Below are positions 23,130 through 35,313 of a stretch of DNA of 64,000 bases, piece by piece. Made by a program: the position numbers and the translations under genes. Source of the DNA: Falsiruegeria litorea R37 (GTDB lineage Bacteria; Pseudomonadota; Alphaproteobacteria; Rhodobacterales; Rhodobacteraceae); NCBI RefSeq assembly GCF_900172225.1, contig NZ_FWFO01000002.1:186001-250000 (forward strand). The letters run 5' to 3'. Below the pieces are notes generated by a model. It had not been told where the DNA came from, did not search any database, and was given only the letters and a program-made list of their open reading frames with translations. Position 1 is the stretch's first letter. The number at the start of each line of letters is the position of its first letter.

Positions 23130-24254
23130 TCACGCGCCCGTGTCCGCGCGGCCCCGTGCAACCTCCAGCGCGCCGGGCAGCGCCGCGGCGAAGGCATCAA
23201 GATCCCGCGTAGGGCCGCAACTGATGCGAATGCAGCGGTTTTGCGGCGCGGCAAAGGGCATGCGCACAAACAGCCCCTTGGCGATCAACGCATCCAGCAC
23301 GGCCTTGGCAAATACCCCATCTTGACCACAGTCGATTGCGACGAAATTGGTGGCCGATGCCAAGCTGCAGAGGCCATTTTCCCCGGCGATCTGGGCAATG
23401 CGACCGCGGGCGGTGCTGATTTCAGACTGCACATGAGTCAACCAATTGCGATCTCGCAAAGCGGCCAATGCTCCGGCCTGCGCGGCTCGGTTCATCCCGA
23501 AATGGTTGCGGACCTTGTTGAAGGCCGAGATCAGTTCAGACGCGCCAAGGGCATAGCCCACTCGGGCGCCAGCCATGCCGTAGGCCTTGGAAAACGTACG
23601 CATCCGGATCAGGCGGGGGTCATCCACAGCCACAGGCGCGGCTGTCCCCTCGGGCGCGCATTCCACATAGGCTTCGTCCAACACCAGCAGGCAGCCCCGG
23701 GGCAAGGCCTCCATCGCGGCGACAATGTCAGCGCCCGCGTGCCACGTGCCCATCGGGTTGTCGGGATTGGCGAGATAGACCAGCTTGGCGTCCACTTCGG
23801 CGGCCTTGGCAAAAAGGGATGCAGGATCTTCGTGGTCATCGACATACGGCACTTTGTGGAGCACACCGCCAAAGCCTGCCACATGGTAGTTGAAGGTGGG
23901 ATAAGCGCCTTCGGAGGTCACCACTGCGTCGCCGGGGCCAACAAAGAGCCGCACCAGATACCCCAAAAGCCCGTCGATGCCTTCGCCGACAACGATGTTC
24001 TCGTGCGAAATGCCGTGATGTGCGGCCAAAGCGTGGCGCAGATCGTGATTTTCTGGATCGCCGTACATCCAGATGTCGGCGTCGGCCTTCTGCATCGCTT
24101 CGATTGCGCGGGGAGAGGGGCCAAAGACGTTCTCGTTCGCCCCGAGGCGTGCGTCGAAGGGCGCGCCGCGCTGGCGTTCCTGTGTCTCGGGTCCGACAAA
24201 AGGCACGGTGGCAGGCAGGGATTGGGCGAGGGGGGTGAAACGAAACTGTGTCAT
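23130..24254 (-). CDS. HisC-like class I/II aminotransferase
   Basis: The 374-residue PLP enzyme is of the histidinol-phosphate aminotransferase type. It shows LGANENVFGPSPRAIEAM, the GEGIDGLLGYLVRLF cofactor region, LVYLANPDNPMGTW, VLDEAYVECAP and the PLP lysine in RMRTFSKAYGMAGARVGYA, with the C-terminal RISCGPTRDLDAF. Histidine, aromatic amino acid or phosphonate (CobD-like) substrates are all possible. No other histidine gene is nearby, so hisC is not assigned firmly. It is followed by a small membrane protein gene. Confidence 0.85.
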   Translation of the reverse strand: MTQFRFTPLAQSLPATVPFVGPETQERQRGAPFDARLGANENVFGPSPRAIEAMQKADADIWMYGDPENHDLRHALAAHHGISHENIVVGEGIDGLLGYLVRLFVGPGDAVVTSEGAYPTFNYHVAGFGGVLHKVPYVDDHEDPASLFAKAAEVDAKLVYLANPDNPMGTWHAGADIVAAMEALPRGCLLVLDEAYVECAPEGTAAPVAVDDPRLIRMRTFSKAYGMAGARVGYALGASELISAFNKVRNHFGMNRAAQAGALAALRDRNWLTHVQSEISTARGRIAQIAGENGLCSLASATNFVAIDCGQDGVFAKAVLDALIAKGLFVRMPFAAPQNRCIRISCGPTRDLDAFAAALPGALEVARGRADTGA

Positions 24255-24310
24255 GCTTCGCAGATAACCGCAGCGCGCGGGCTCTCGCAAGCCTCGCGCG
24301 TCAGGCTGCA

Positions 24311-25210
24311 TCAGAAGAAGATCAGATAGATGATCCCGGCATAGATACCGTATTGGATCGCGTAATAGACTGTCTTGTTCCACGCCTTGATGCGCTTGCC
24401 AAAGGCGCGCACCTTATAGATCCAGGCAAAGGCCTTGTTCACGGCACCGACCTTGTCACCGGGTACGTTTTTGGTGGCCGAGGCGGACATGACGATGTTG
24501 GAAAACGCGGTATTGATCCAGTTGATCGGTGCAAAGGTCACAGGGCGCTTGATGTCCAGAAACAGCACGATGCGGTTGGCATCGGTCGTGTTTTCCGCGT
24601 GGTGGATATAGGTCTCATCAAACATCACCACTTCGCCATCGCGCCACGAGTAGTTCTCGCCGTCCACATTGATATAGCACCCATCGTCGTTGGGTGTGGT
24701 CAGACCCATGTGATAGCGCAGCGAACCGGCAAAGGGGTCGCGGTGCCGAACCAGCGTGGCGCCGGGCGGCAGGCTGGCGAACATCGCGCCTTTGATCGAG
24801 GGGATCTGTTCCACCATCTGCGTCGTCACCGGGCAGGTTTCCTTGGCAGACCCCAGCGAGGAGCCGTACCATTTCAGATAGAACCGGGTCCAACCTGTCT
24901 TGAAGAATGAGTTGAAGCCGATGTCGTCCAGATCATCGGACGCCTTGATCGCCCCGGCGCTGTTGAGCTGCACCGCTTCGTCGCGAATGGTTTCCCAATT
25001 GTCCTGCAGCGGCTTTAGCTCGGGGAACAGGGCCGGGTCGACGTAAGGCGTCGTCGGCACCTTGGAAAAAGCGTAGAACAGGCAGTTCAACGGCGCAAAG
25101 AGGTTGGCGTGATCGGTGATCCGGCGGCGGATCAGTTCGTGACGCAGTTTCCCACGGGTCTGCACGTAAATCGAACACAGCACAAAAATGGCCAGAATGG
25201 CGAACCCCAT
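24311..25210 (-). CDS. Aspartyl/asparaginyl beta-hydroxylase family protein (LpxO-like)
   Basis: The 299-residue protein has an N-terminal membrane helix (MGFAILAIFVLCSIYVQT) and another hydrophobic C-terminal stretch (YYAIQYGIYAGIIYLIFF) flanking a cytoplasmic Fe(II)/2-oxoglutarate oxygenase domain. The iron-binding HRDPFAGSLRYHMGL (H-x-D) and MFDETYIHHAENTTDANRIV (distal His and Arg) are visible. This is the LpxO/AspH arrangement: LpxO 2-hydroxylates lipid A acyl chains, and related OlsC-type enzymes act on ornithine lipids. The substrate here could be either. GGGAGGGG precedes the start. Confidence 0.82.
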   Translation of the reverse strand: MGFAILAIFVLCSIYVQTRGKLRHELIRRRITDHANLFAPLNCLFYAFSKVPTTPYVDPALFPELKPLQDNWETIRDEAVQLNSAGAIKASDDLDDIGFNSFFKTGWTRFYLKWYGSSLGSAKETCPVTTQMVEQIPSIKGAMFASLPPGATLVRHRDPFAGSLRYHMGLTTPNDDGCYINVDGENYSWRDGEVVMFDETYIHHAENTTDANRIVLFLDIKRPVTFAPINWINTAFSNIVMSASATKNVPGDKVGAVNKAFAWIYKVRAFGKRIKAWNKTVYYAIQYGIYAGIIYLIFF

Positions 25211-25454
25211 GGAAAACCCCTCCCAGGAAAACTTATCGTTTAACTCTGATTTGATCGCATATGCAGATGCGCAGTCCAGCGCGCAAGAGGGACGTGTTCA
25301 CTTTTTACACATTTAGACATTCGTCTTGGCGGGCTGTTGCCGATGGAATGGCTCTCGAAAAAGTCCTGAACGAACAATCGGCCCAGACAACGGGTTGCGT
25401 TGGTCGACCTTAGGTTGCAGGTTTCTTTCAGTTTGGCAAAGGGACAGGGCGGTT

Positions 25455-26525
25455 ATGCGTATTCTTTTGATTTTGGTTTTGGCGGGGCTTGGGTACTTGT
25501 TGTTTTGGCCCGTTCCGGTCGAGCCCGTTGCCTATGAACCGCCCAAGGATCGTGGCTTTGTTGCCGAGTTTGCCGAGAACGCAGCACTGAATACTGCCGA
25601 GATCGTGGCGCTGCCGGACGGTGAAATCGGCCCTGAGGACCTGGCCGTGATGCCCGACGGGCGCGTTTTCACCACAAGCCTGTCCGGTGTTTTGTACCAG
25701 ATCGACGGGGCCGAGCCGGTTGAAGTCGATCGCTTGGGCGGGCGTCCCCTTGGCCTCAAGGCAGGGCCGGATGGCGCGCTCCATATCGCCGACAGCTTTC
25801 GTGGCGTTATGCGCTGGACCGGGCCGGGCAGTTTGGAAAGCGTCGTGTCCGAAATTGACGGAGAGCCCGTGATCTATGCCAACCAGCTGGATGTGGCCAG
25901 GGACGGGACGATCTATTTCTCGAACTCCTCGGACCGGTTTGATCCGGAAACCATGGGGGGAACCAAGCCGACTTCGGTTCTGACCATTTGGGAACAATCC
26001 GACACCGGCTATGTCGCCCGCGCGACCCCGGACGGAGCGGTGGAAAAGATTGCAACCGGGTTTGTCTATACCAATGGCGTGGCCCTGTCGCCGGACGAGG
26101 ATTTCCTGCTGATCAATGAAACAGGGCGCGCACGGGTGCATCGGTTGTGGTTGACTGGGACAAAGGCGGGCGAGCGCGAGGTGTTTTTGGACAATCTGCC
26201 GGGCTATCCCGACAACCTTGAGCGTCAGGAGGACGGCACATTTTGGCTGGCTTTCGCAAGCCCCCGCGTACCGGCTGAAGTTCTGATGCCCTATCCATTC
26301 CTGCGCAAGGTGATCTGGCGCCTTGGCTCAGCAGTGCGGCCTGCTCCGATCGAACGCGGCATGGTCATTCAGTTTGATGCGGACGGCACCATCCTGCGCA
26401 CATTGCAAGATCCCGATGGGCGGTTGGGTATCACCACTGGCGCGCGGGTTGTCAGGGATCAGTTCTACGTCATGACGCTCGATTCGCCTGGGTTCGGTCG
26501 GATGCCCTTGGCCGACATGCCCTGA
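25455..26525 (+). CDS. Strictosidine synthase/SMP-30-like beta-propeller protein
   Basis: The 356-residue protein has an N-terminal membrane anchor (MRILLILVLAGLGYLLFW) followed by a six-bladed beta-propeller. Recognisable blade segments are GPEDLAVMPDGRVFT, GRPLGLKAGPDGALHIAD, ANQLDVARDGTIYFSNSSDR (strictosidine-synthase-like), YTNGVALSPDEDFLLINET and LPGYPDNLERQEDGTFWLAF. It is probably a membrane-tethered periplasmic lactonase or arylesterase-like hydrolase; bacterial members do not make strictosidine. GGGACAGGGCGG precedes the ATG at 25455. Confidence 0.82.
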   Translation: MRILLILVLAGLGYLLFWPVPVEPVAYEPPKDRGFVAEFAENAALNTAEIVALPDGEIGPEDLAVMPDGRVFTTSLSGVLYQIDGAEPVEVDRLGGRPLGLKAGPDGALHIADSFRGVMRWTGPGSLESVVSEIDGEPVIYANQLDVARDGTIYFSNSSDRFDPETMGGTKPTSVLTIWEQSDTGYVARATPDGAVEKIATGFVYTNGVALSPDEDFLLINETGRARVHRLWLTGTKAGEREVFLDNLPGYPDNLERQEDGTFWLAFASPRVPAEVLMPYPFLRKVIWRLGSAVRPAPIERGMVIQFDADGTILRTLQDPDGRLGITTGARVVRDQFYVMTLDSPGFGRMPLADMP

Positions 26526-26603
26526 GGTTCCCCGACGTTTCGGTGGCGTGGGCGCGCCGTTCGCGGCAGACTGCGCCCACCAGTGATTGAGGAGGGGCCA
26601 GCC

Positions 26604-27386
26604 ATGGCACGTGTATCGGTTGAATATCAGGACAACATTGCCCGGGTGACCCTGACACGGGGCGACAAGATGAACGCGCTCGACAAGGCGATGATCGAGG
26701 CCATCGTGTCTGCCGGGCAAGAGGTTGCGGCTTCGGACGCCCGTGCCGTGGTTCTGTCGGGCGAGGGCAAGTCGTTCTGTGCCGGGTTGGATATGGCAAG
26801 CTTTGGCGCATTGGCGGCAGGCGGAGACAACAACTGGATCATGGAACGCACGCATGAGGACGCGAACCTGTTCCAAGAGGTCGCGCTGGTCTGGCGCCGG
26901 GTCAAGGTGCCCGTCATCGCGGCGATCCAGGGCGCCGCATATGGCGGTGGCCTGCAACTGGCGCTTGGAGCTGATATTCGAATTGCCGCGCCAGCTGCGA
27001 AATTCTCGGTCATGGAAATGAAGTGGGGACTGATCCCGGACATGGGGGGCATGGTTCTGTTGCCCCATCTGATGCGATCGGATGCACTGCGCCAGATGAC
27101 GTATACGGCGCGTCCGGTGGACGCCAATCAGGCCTTGACCTGGGGTTTGGTGACCTCGATTTCCGAAGACCCGCTGACCGAAGCGCTGGCGCTGGCCGAG
27201 GAGATCGCAGGCAAGAGCCCAAGCGCTATTCGGGCCGCGAAACGTCTGATCGACATCGCCGAAAGCCATGGCCGCCAGGATGTTCTTCTGGCCGAGAGTG
27301 CGGAGCAGGGCAAACTGATCGGTGGCGCCGAACAGATGGAAGTGATCGCCGCAAACCTGCAGGGGCGTGCGCCGATTTTCAAATAA
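26604..27386 (+). CDS. Enoyl-CoA hydratase/isomerase (crotonase) family protein
   Basis: The 260-residue crotonase-fold protein has the CoA-binding/oxyanion segments RGDKMNALDKAM, GKSFCAGLDMASFG and AAIQGAAYGGGLQLALGADI (oxyanion-hole glycines), followed by KWGLIPDMGGMVLLP. The second catalytic Glu region reads PDMGGM where hydratases usually carry E, so a true hydratase activity is uncertain; isomerase, decarboxylase or other crotonase chemistry is possible. GGAGGGG precedes the ATG at 26604. It lies 78 bp after the propeller gene. Confidence 0.88.
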   Translation: MARVSVEYQDNIARVTLTRGDKMNALDKAMIEAIVSAGQEVAASDARAVVLSGEGKSFCAGLDMASFGALAAGGDNNWIMERTHEDANLFQEVALVWRRVKVPVIAAIQGAAYGGGLQLALGADIRIAAPAAKFSVMEMKWGLIPDMGGMVLLPHLMRSDALRQMTYTARPVDANQALTWGLVTSISEDPLTEALALAEEIAGKSPSAIRAAKRLIDIAESHGRQDVLLAESAEQGKLIGGAEQMEVIAANLQGRAPIFK

Positions 27387-27405
27387 GCATCAGAGACTGG
27401 GGGGC

Positions 27406-27636
27406 GGGGGGTGCTCCCGCGCCCGAGCAGACCTGACTGCGTCAGCCCCGCTAGCGGCCTTGGGCCAGGCGCCGCGCTTTGCGCGGCGCCTGGCCCGCCT
27501 GCAGCTGGTCGCTTGGAAAAAATTCCATTTTTTAGTGTTTTAGGTGGCAATGGAGCGCCGCCTTCCGCGCGAAGCGCGGCCCGGCCCAACGGGAGGAAAT
27601 GCCCCGGCAGGGGCGTTGACGACGGGCGGGAGCGCT
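27406..27636. repeat. Dispersed BIME-like repeat, locus 2 (type 2 plus inverted type 1 unit)
   Basis: A type 2 unit (27406-27497) contains CTGACTGCGTCAG and a perfect 16-bp stem with a TTT loop (27462-27496). It faces an inverted type 1 unit (27555-27636) ending GACGACGGGCGGGAGCGCT. The order is the reverse complement of locus 1. It lies just after the crotonase gene stop and before the DUF1992 gene end. Confidence 0.8.
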
Positions 27637-27660
27637 CTGGTTTTGGGAACAGTACCGGGA

Positions 27661-27999
27661 TCAGCGCATGAAGCTGCGGCGGGCGTCCTGGGCCATGTGG
27701 TAACGCATTTCAAGATCGGCCAGACGCGCCATGGCGGCCTTGCGTTTCTCTGGATCCGTCAACGTAGGGTATTCAGCACGGGCGGCATCGAGTTCTTTCT
27801 TGATCTTGAACTCTTCGGGTAGGACCCCGGCCTGGGCCATGATCCTGTGCGCGGTGTTCATTGCCGCGTCTCCGCCTGCTTCGGAAGACCGATCGGGCAG
27901 AGGCTTACCCGCGCCTGGCAGGTTGTCAAGCTGCCCCTCGGCTTGCGCCTTTTGGATCTGGCGTTCTATCAGGTTTCGAAAACTCTTCATGCGATTCAT
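27661..27999 (-). CDS. DUF1992 (DnaJ C28-type conserved domain) protein
   Basis: The protein has 112 residues from the ATG at 27999; MKS at 27990 is another possible start. The RNLIERQIQKAQAEGQLDNL, then PGAGKPLPD segment is the DUF1992 signature found in bacterial YhdN-like proteins and eukaryotic DNAJC28. The rest is charged and helical (EEFKIKKELDAARAEYP). The function is unknown. It follows benE by 30 bp on the same strand. Confidence 0.85.
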   Translation of the reverse strand: MNRMKSFRNLIERQIQKAQAEGQLDNLPGAGKPLPDRSSEAGGDAAMNTAHRIMAQAGVLPEEFKIKKELDAARAEYPTLTDPEKRKAAMARLADLEMRYHMAQDARRSFMR

Positions 28000-28029
28000 A
28001 TAGCCGCTTACTGATTGATCCAAAATGCG

Positions 28030-29193
28030 TCACGTCGCCTTGTGGGACAGCATGTAGATCACCCCACCAACCAACAGCCCCCAGACCGCGGCGCCAAGTC
28101 CAAAGACAGTGATGCCCGAGGCGGTGATGGCAAAGGTCACAATAGCGGCCTCGCGCTCTTGGGTCACGGCCAAGGCGGCGTGGGTGGCGTTAGCCAGAAC
28201 CCCCATCAGCGCGACCCCTGTGAGGGTGGCCATGAGGAGCGGGTCAGCGTTAACGGCAAAGCCGGTGATCACAGCCGCAAAGATGCCCAGAATACAATAG
28301 AACACGCCCGCCATAGCGGCGGACCAGTACCGCAGGGCCAGGTCAGGGTGGCTGTCTTCGTTCGAACACATGGCCTGGGTGATTGCGGCGAGACAGGTGG
28401 CCGGGGCACCGAATGGAGCAGTCAGGACGCTGGCCAGACCAACAGAAGCAAACAGCGGGCGCGGTTTGGGAGTGTAACCAAAGCTGCGCATCACCGCTAT
28501 GCCGGGGATGTTTTGGGTTGCCATGGTCACGATGAACAACGGAAATCCGATGCTGATGACCGAAGCCAGAGAGAAGGTCGGTGTGATCCAGAGCGGTGTG
28601 CTCAGAACCTGGTCGGGGACCAGGCTGGCGTCTCCGGCATTCAGGACAACGATGACGGCGGCTGCGATGACAGCGGCGGGGACGGCGAAAAGGCGGTTGA
28701 ACCGCCCCGCAATGAACCAGGTCAGGATGACGGGCAGGGCCTGCTCTGGAAGCGCAACTGCGGCTTGGAAAGGCGCAATGCACAAGGGCAGCAGAACACC
28801 AGCCAGCATGGCCTGGGCCAGCGTGGTTGGGATGGCCGAGGCCAACCGCGCCAAAGGTCGCCACAGTCCTGCCAGCACCGTCAGGGCGCCGGCGCAGAGG
28901 AAGGCGCCTGCCGCCTCTGCAAAGCCGCCGGCGGGCAGCACCGACGCCGCAAGGAGCGCCACACCTGGCGTGGACCAGGCCACACTGATCGGCTGGCGGT
29001 AGAGCAGGCTGAGAACGATGGCCGTTACCCCCATCGCAAGCGCCGCGCTCATCAGGCCGGAGGCCGCCTGTGGCGCCGTGGCCCCCATTGCGTTGAGGCC
29101 CTGCAACACGATGGGGAAGGAACTGAAGAAGCCCACGACTGCCACGACAAGGCCGGTTGAGATGGTTTGCAACGGTGGAAAGGGACGCGTCAT
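28030..29193 (-). CDS. BenE-family benzoate/H+ symporter-like protein
   Basis: The 387-residue protein has about 12 hydrophobic helices and family stretches such as VVAVVGFFSSFPIVLQGL, SVAWSTPGVALL, FPLFIVTMATQNIPGIAVMR and TAPFGAPATCLAAITQAMC. BenE proteins take up benzoate or other aromatic acids by proton symport. No aromatic catabolic gene is close except the unlinked dienelactone hydrolase at 33 kb, so the substrate stays open. The start at 29193 is preferred over an upstream TTG. Confidence 0.88.
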   Translation of the reverse strand: MTRPFPPLQTISTGLVVAVVGFFSSFPIVLQGLNAMGATAPQAASGLMSAALAMGVTAIVLSLLYRQPISVAWSTPGVALLAASVLPAGGFAEAAGAFLCAGALTVLAGLWRPLARLASAIPTTLAQAMLAGVLLPLCIAPFQAAVALPEQALPVILTWFIAGRFNRLFAVPAAVIAAAVIVVLNAGDASLVPDQVLSTPLWITPTFSLASVISIGFPLFIVTMATQNIPGIAVMRSFGYTPKPRPLFASVGLASVLTAPFGAPATCLAAITQAMCSNEDSHPDLALRYWSAAMAGVFYCILGIFAAVITGFAVNADPLLMATLTGVALMGVLANATHAALAVTQEREAAIVTFAITASGITVFGLGAAVWGLLVGGVIYMLSHKAT

Positions 29194-29250
29194 TCGAGGC
29201 CTCGTGCTCAATTGGGCTGAGCTAACAATCAGCGCGCTGAGAAGGCAATC

Positions 29251-29283
29251 AAAAACCCCGCCGTGGCGTGCGCGGCGGGGTTT
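29251..29283 (-). terminator. Rho-independent terminator of valS
   Basis: An 11-bp perfect stem (AAACCCCGCCG with CGGCGGGGTTT) with a 9-nt loop lies about 30 bp past the valS stop. On the minus strand it is followed by TTTTTGATT. Confidence 0.9.
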
Positions 29284-29313
29284 GGAATTTGAGTATTTGA
29301 AAAAAGGTGAAGA

Positions 29314-32469
<3,156 letters not shown>

Positions 32470-32589
32470 CTGATGTGTCCTGCGTCATCGAATTCGGGGT
32501 CAGCGCCTGCAATAGCGAATGGGGGCGGTAAGGGGAAGGGTTTGTCGATGGGAACCGTGCGAGACGTCCGGTTTGTGTCATGGTGACCG

Positions 32590-32785
32590 GTGGGCTCCCG
32601 CCCGTCGATCAGGCACCACAGATGCCTTCCTCCCGTTGGGCCGGGCCTCGCTGCGCTCGGCGGTTGGCGAAAGTGGTGAAACAGATGTCTAAGACGGAAC
32701 CGCGCCGAGCCGCAGGCGAGGCGCCCGGCCCAAGCCCGCCAACGGTGCCGACGAAGTCGGGATTGTGCGGGCGCGGGAGCGCCCC
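32590..32785. repeat. Dispersed BIME-like repeat, locus 3
   Basis: A type 1 unit (32590 to about 32672, with GGGCTCCCGCCCGTCG and CCCGTTGGGCCGGGC) faces an inverted type 2 unit (about 32702-32785, with GCGAGGCGCCCGGCCCAAG and GCGGGAGCGCCCC). It occupies the gap between the dienelactone hydrolase stop and the valS start, together with the valS promoter. Confidence 0.78.
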
Positions 32786-32820
32786 AGCAGCACAAGGGAG
32801 ATCGTCGACCAGAGCACGCG

Positions 32821-33552
32821 TCAGGCCCGCGCAAACCTCTCATGAAAATAGGCCTCGACCCTGTGATACGCCGGGTCATGAAAATGCAGCGTCAGCAGGG
32901 AATGGTCATTGCCGGGGAATTCGACCGTTTGCAGGTCTTCCCCAAAGGCGCTCTCCAGGGCGCGCATCAGGCGGGCAGGGGCCACCCGGTCGCCGGTGTA
33001 CCGCATGGCAAGCCCGGGGCCTTTGCTTTTCATCCCAGTACGCGCCTCGGTGATGTCAGCCTCGCTCATGTGCAACGTATCGCCGCCAAAAAGCGGCAAG
33101 GCAGGCTGGCTGGCCACGCCGCCCAGAACTGCCTCATCCGCCATCAGTGCAAGTGCGAAACTGCCTGTCAGGCACATACCGATCACGCCAACACCCAAGG
33201 CGTCCTCTTCGGATCGGATGTGGCGGCACAAGGCGCGCATCCAGGTCGAAATCGGGCTTTGTCGGCCTTTCAGGAACACGTTGAATTCGCGTCGGATGCA
33301 GAGCATGCGCAGGGCGTTGCGCGTCATTGTCACCTTGCCGAATGTGCCAAAGAGGTGTGGCAGGTAGACGCGAAACCCTGAATCCGTCAGGCGATCGACC
33401 AGATCCAGCGTTTCCGGGCCGATGCCGGGCAACTCCTGCAGCAACAGGATCGGGGGGCCGTCGCCCCGGACATGCACGGTATGCGTGGCCTCGCGACCGG
33501 TGCTCAGCGCAGCGGTGAAATCAAAGGTTCGATCGGGTTCCCACGAGGACAT
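32821..33552 (-). CDS. Dienelactone hydrolase family protein
   Basis: The 243-residue alpha/beta hydrolase has the dienelactone-hydrolase elements ILLLQELPGIGPETLD (with the conserved Glu), the nucleophile elbow GVIGMCLTGSFALA (Cys127), and the C-terminal GNDHSLLTLHFHD (His). The Cys nucleophile, in place of Ser, is the mark of this family. The start at 33552 gives MSSWEPDRTF; the longer frame lacks conserved sequence. It lies 117 bp downstream of the HD oxygenase gene on the same strand, but a hairpin lies between, so co-transcription is uncertain. Confidence 0.85.
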   Translation of the reverse strand: MSSWEPDRTFDFTAALSTGREATHTVHVRGDGPPILLLQELPGIGPETLDLVDRLTDSGFRVYLPHLFGTFGKVTMTRNALRMLCIRREFNVFLKGRQSPISTWMRALCRHIRSEEDALGVGVIGMCLTGSFALALMADEAVLGGVASQPALPLFGGDTLHMSEADITEARTGMKSKGPGLAMRYTGDRVAPARLMRALESAFGEDLQTVEFPGNDHSLLTLHFHDPAYHRVEAYFHERFARA

Positions 33553-33610
33553 ATCCGCGACATAGCGCAGTACACATGCCAAATCCACGTATCGCGCAAA
33601 AACGCAGTGT

Positions 33611-33632
33611 TTTCGGCCCAAAAGGGCCGAAA
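33611..33632. terminator. Hairpin between HD oxygenase and dienelactone hydrolase genes
   Basis: TTTCGGCCC-AAAA-GGGCCGAAA is a perfect 9-bp stem with a 4-nt loop. On the minus strand ACACTG follows, so there is no U tract. It may be a weak terminator, an attenuator or a processing site separating the two genes. Confidence 0.45.
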
Positions 33633-33669
33633 TCCTGCAGTTCTGCTGCTTTTTTGATCGCTTTGGGCT

Positions 33670-34293
33670 CTATTCGGACCGAGCGGCCGCGATTTCCGTG
33701 TTCTGGAGCGGTTCGCGCGCACCGGGGCGGATCACCTCTGGATCATAGGGCGTGCGCTCAAAGACCTCGCGCACCATGGGCGCAAAAAACTCCAGCGGCA
33801 GATCCTTGTATTCGGGATCGAACGAGGCCTGGTCCCAACGTTCGCAGAACACTTCGTTGTCTTCGAAATAGGGGTGACCGCGATGACGCTCGCGCTTGTT
33901 CTGATCGAACCCTTCCAGGTGATGACCATAGTAGAGCATCTGGAAATCGCCATGGGTTTGCACGACCCAGGAACATTGCTCGCGCACAAAGGGCTTCAAA
34001 ATCGTCGCGGCGTATTCGTCGTGGTTGTAGGGCGCATAGATGTCGCCGATGTCATGCAGCAGGGCCGAAACGATCCAGTCGATGTCGGCCCCATCGCGAT
34101 AGGCGCGGGTGGCCGATTGCACCGAATGTCCCAGACGGGTGATCTGATAGCCCGACAGGCTTTCGTCCAGATCGACCAGCGCCTGCAACAGCCGGTCGGC
34201 GGTGTGTTTGGTGTGGTCGATCTCGTGGGCGGTCAGGAACTCATACTCTTCCTTGGTGCCGTCCTTCATTTGGGTAAAACTGACTTTGTCCAC
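33670..34293 (-). CDS. HD-domain protein, candidate mixed-valent diiron oxygenase (PhnZ/MIOX-like)
   Basis: The 207-residue protein has H56-x-x-Q in LGHSVQSATRA, H80-D81 in SALLHDIGD, H91, H114 in VVQTHGDFQ and D154 in RWDQASFD. Order and spacing fit the six-ligand set of PhnZ and myo-inositol oxygenase; the H56 to H80 distance of 24 residues equals that in PhnZ as I recall it (H34 to H58). The Q after the first His is the mark of oxygenase members as opposed to HD phosphohydrolases. The positions of PhnZ Tyr24 and Glu27, which gate and bind the substrate, are Leu and Tyr here, so the substrate likely differs. The gene starts 12 bp after the PhyH oxygenase stop. A phosphohydrolase role is the alternative. 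Confidence 0.65.
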   Translation of the reverse strand: MDKVSFTQMKDGTKEEYEFLTAHEIDHTKHTADRLLQALVDLDESLSGYQITRLGHSVQSATRAYRDGADIDWIVSALLHDIGDIYAPYNHDEYAATILKPFVREQCSWVVQTHGDFQMLYYGHHLEGFDQNKRERHRGHPYFEDNEVFCERWDQASFDPEYKDLPLEFFAPMVREVFERTPYDPEVIRPGAREPLQNTEIAAARSE

Positions 34294-34305
34294 AGCCGGT
34301 CCTTC

Positions 34306-35205
34306 CTAGTCGTTTGCGGCCGTGAGGCCCTGATACAGAGAAACATCCTTTTTCAGGCCCTCGGCAAGCGCTTTTGTCTGCTCTGTTTGAATTTCGTGGT
34401 GCAGGGCCAAGGCTTCTGTCGCGAACAGGCCAGTTGGTGTCGGTACGTGGACAAACGCGCCCGAGGTGTCGGTGCCGCGCGCCATCATGGCATAATCCCG
34501 ATCGGCCACCTCTTGTCGCGCATTCGGGTTGATGTAACGGATGGCAAAGCCGATCCGGCGGTCGTCCGAAATATTGGGGCCGGACCCGTGGAATGTCAGA
34601 CCATGGTGCAGCGAGATCTGGCCGGGTTGCAGTTCGATGTGGGTCTTGTCTTCGTCGCGCACATCCACTGCAATCTCTTGTCCGCGCGACAGCAGGTTGG
34701 TTTCTGAAAACGTGTCGTTGTGCGGCATGATCGGGTTCTTGTGGCTGCCTTTAACAAAATCCATGCAGCCGCTGTCGATGGTCGCGGGCGACAGCGCGAC
34801 CCAGGCCGTGACCTGATCCGAGGTCTCGCCCAAGCCCCAATAGGTCAGATCCTGGTGCATGCCCACCACATGTTTTGTGTGGGGTTCCTTGATGAAGAAC
34901 TCGGCCGACCAGATCATCAGGTCGGGGCCCAGAATGCCCTGTACCGCGTTCAGGATGCGGGGATCACGTGCCAGCTTGGCCGCCAGCGGCATGACCATAT
35001 GCGCGTGGTTGCGTTTGTAGGTCATCAGGGGTTTGGGCAGATCGGTCGCCAGCCAGTCACGTTCGATCTGTTCCAATCCTGCGCGCGTTTCCGCAGCTTC
35101 TTCGGGGGACATGATCTGGATCGGGAAAAGGAAACCATCTGACCAATACCTATTCCTTTGGTCGGCGGTCAGATGGCCGTGGTCCAGCGAGAGAGGCTGA
35201 GGCAT
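34306..35205 (-). CDS. PhyH-family Fe(II)/2-oxoglutarate dioxygenase
   Basis: The 299-residue protein is of the phytanoyl-CoA dioxygenase type. The iron triad is visible as H117-x-D119 in GMHQDLTYW and the distal H206 in TFHGSGPN, with a 2-oxoglutarate Arg in SDDRRIGFAIRY. CMDFVKGSHKN is the typical loop. PhnY, which hydroxylates 2-aminoethylphosphonate before PhnZ cleaves it, belongs to this family, and the next gene is a PhnZ-like HD protein. This supports a two-step oxidative pathway, though no phosphonate transport or other phn gene is adjacent. It diverges from a LysR gene. Confidence 0.82.
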   Translation of the reverse strand: MPQPLSLDHGHLTADQRNRYWSDGFLFPIQIMSPEEAAETRAGLEQIERDWLATDLPKPLMTYKRNHAHMVMPLAAKLARDPRILNAVQGILGPDLMIWSAEFFIKEPHTKHVVGMHQDLTYWGLGETSDQVTAWVALSPATIDSGCMDFVKGSHKNPIMPHNDTFSETNLLSRGQEIAVDVRDEDKTHIELQPGQISLHHGLTFHGSGPNISDDRRIGFAIRYINPNARQEVADRDYAMMARGTDTSGAFVHVPTPTGLFATEALALHHEIQTEQTKALAEGLKKDVSLYQGLTAAND

Positions 35206-35285
35206 GGGAGCTCCTGCAGTTGCGCGTGTGTTGGCTCACGCTAGGCGAGAGGGCGAGATTCTCAGAACGCGAAGTCTTGCAGCTG

Positions 35286-35306
35286 AGGCTAAGTTTTGCT
35301 TAGCCT
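35286..35306. promoter_or_regulatory. Palindromic LysR operator AGGCTAAG-N5-CTTAGCCT
   Basis: This perfect 8-bp inverted repeat with a 5-bp centre contains T-N11-A and ends 7 bp before the LysR ATG (35314). It lies about 80 bp upstream of the divergent PhyH oxygenase start. The position suits autorepression and control of the oxygenase operon. Confidence 0.6.
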
Positions 35307-35313
35307 ATATCTC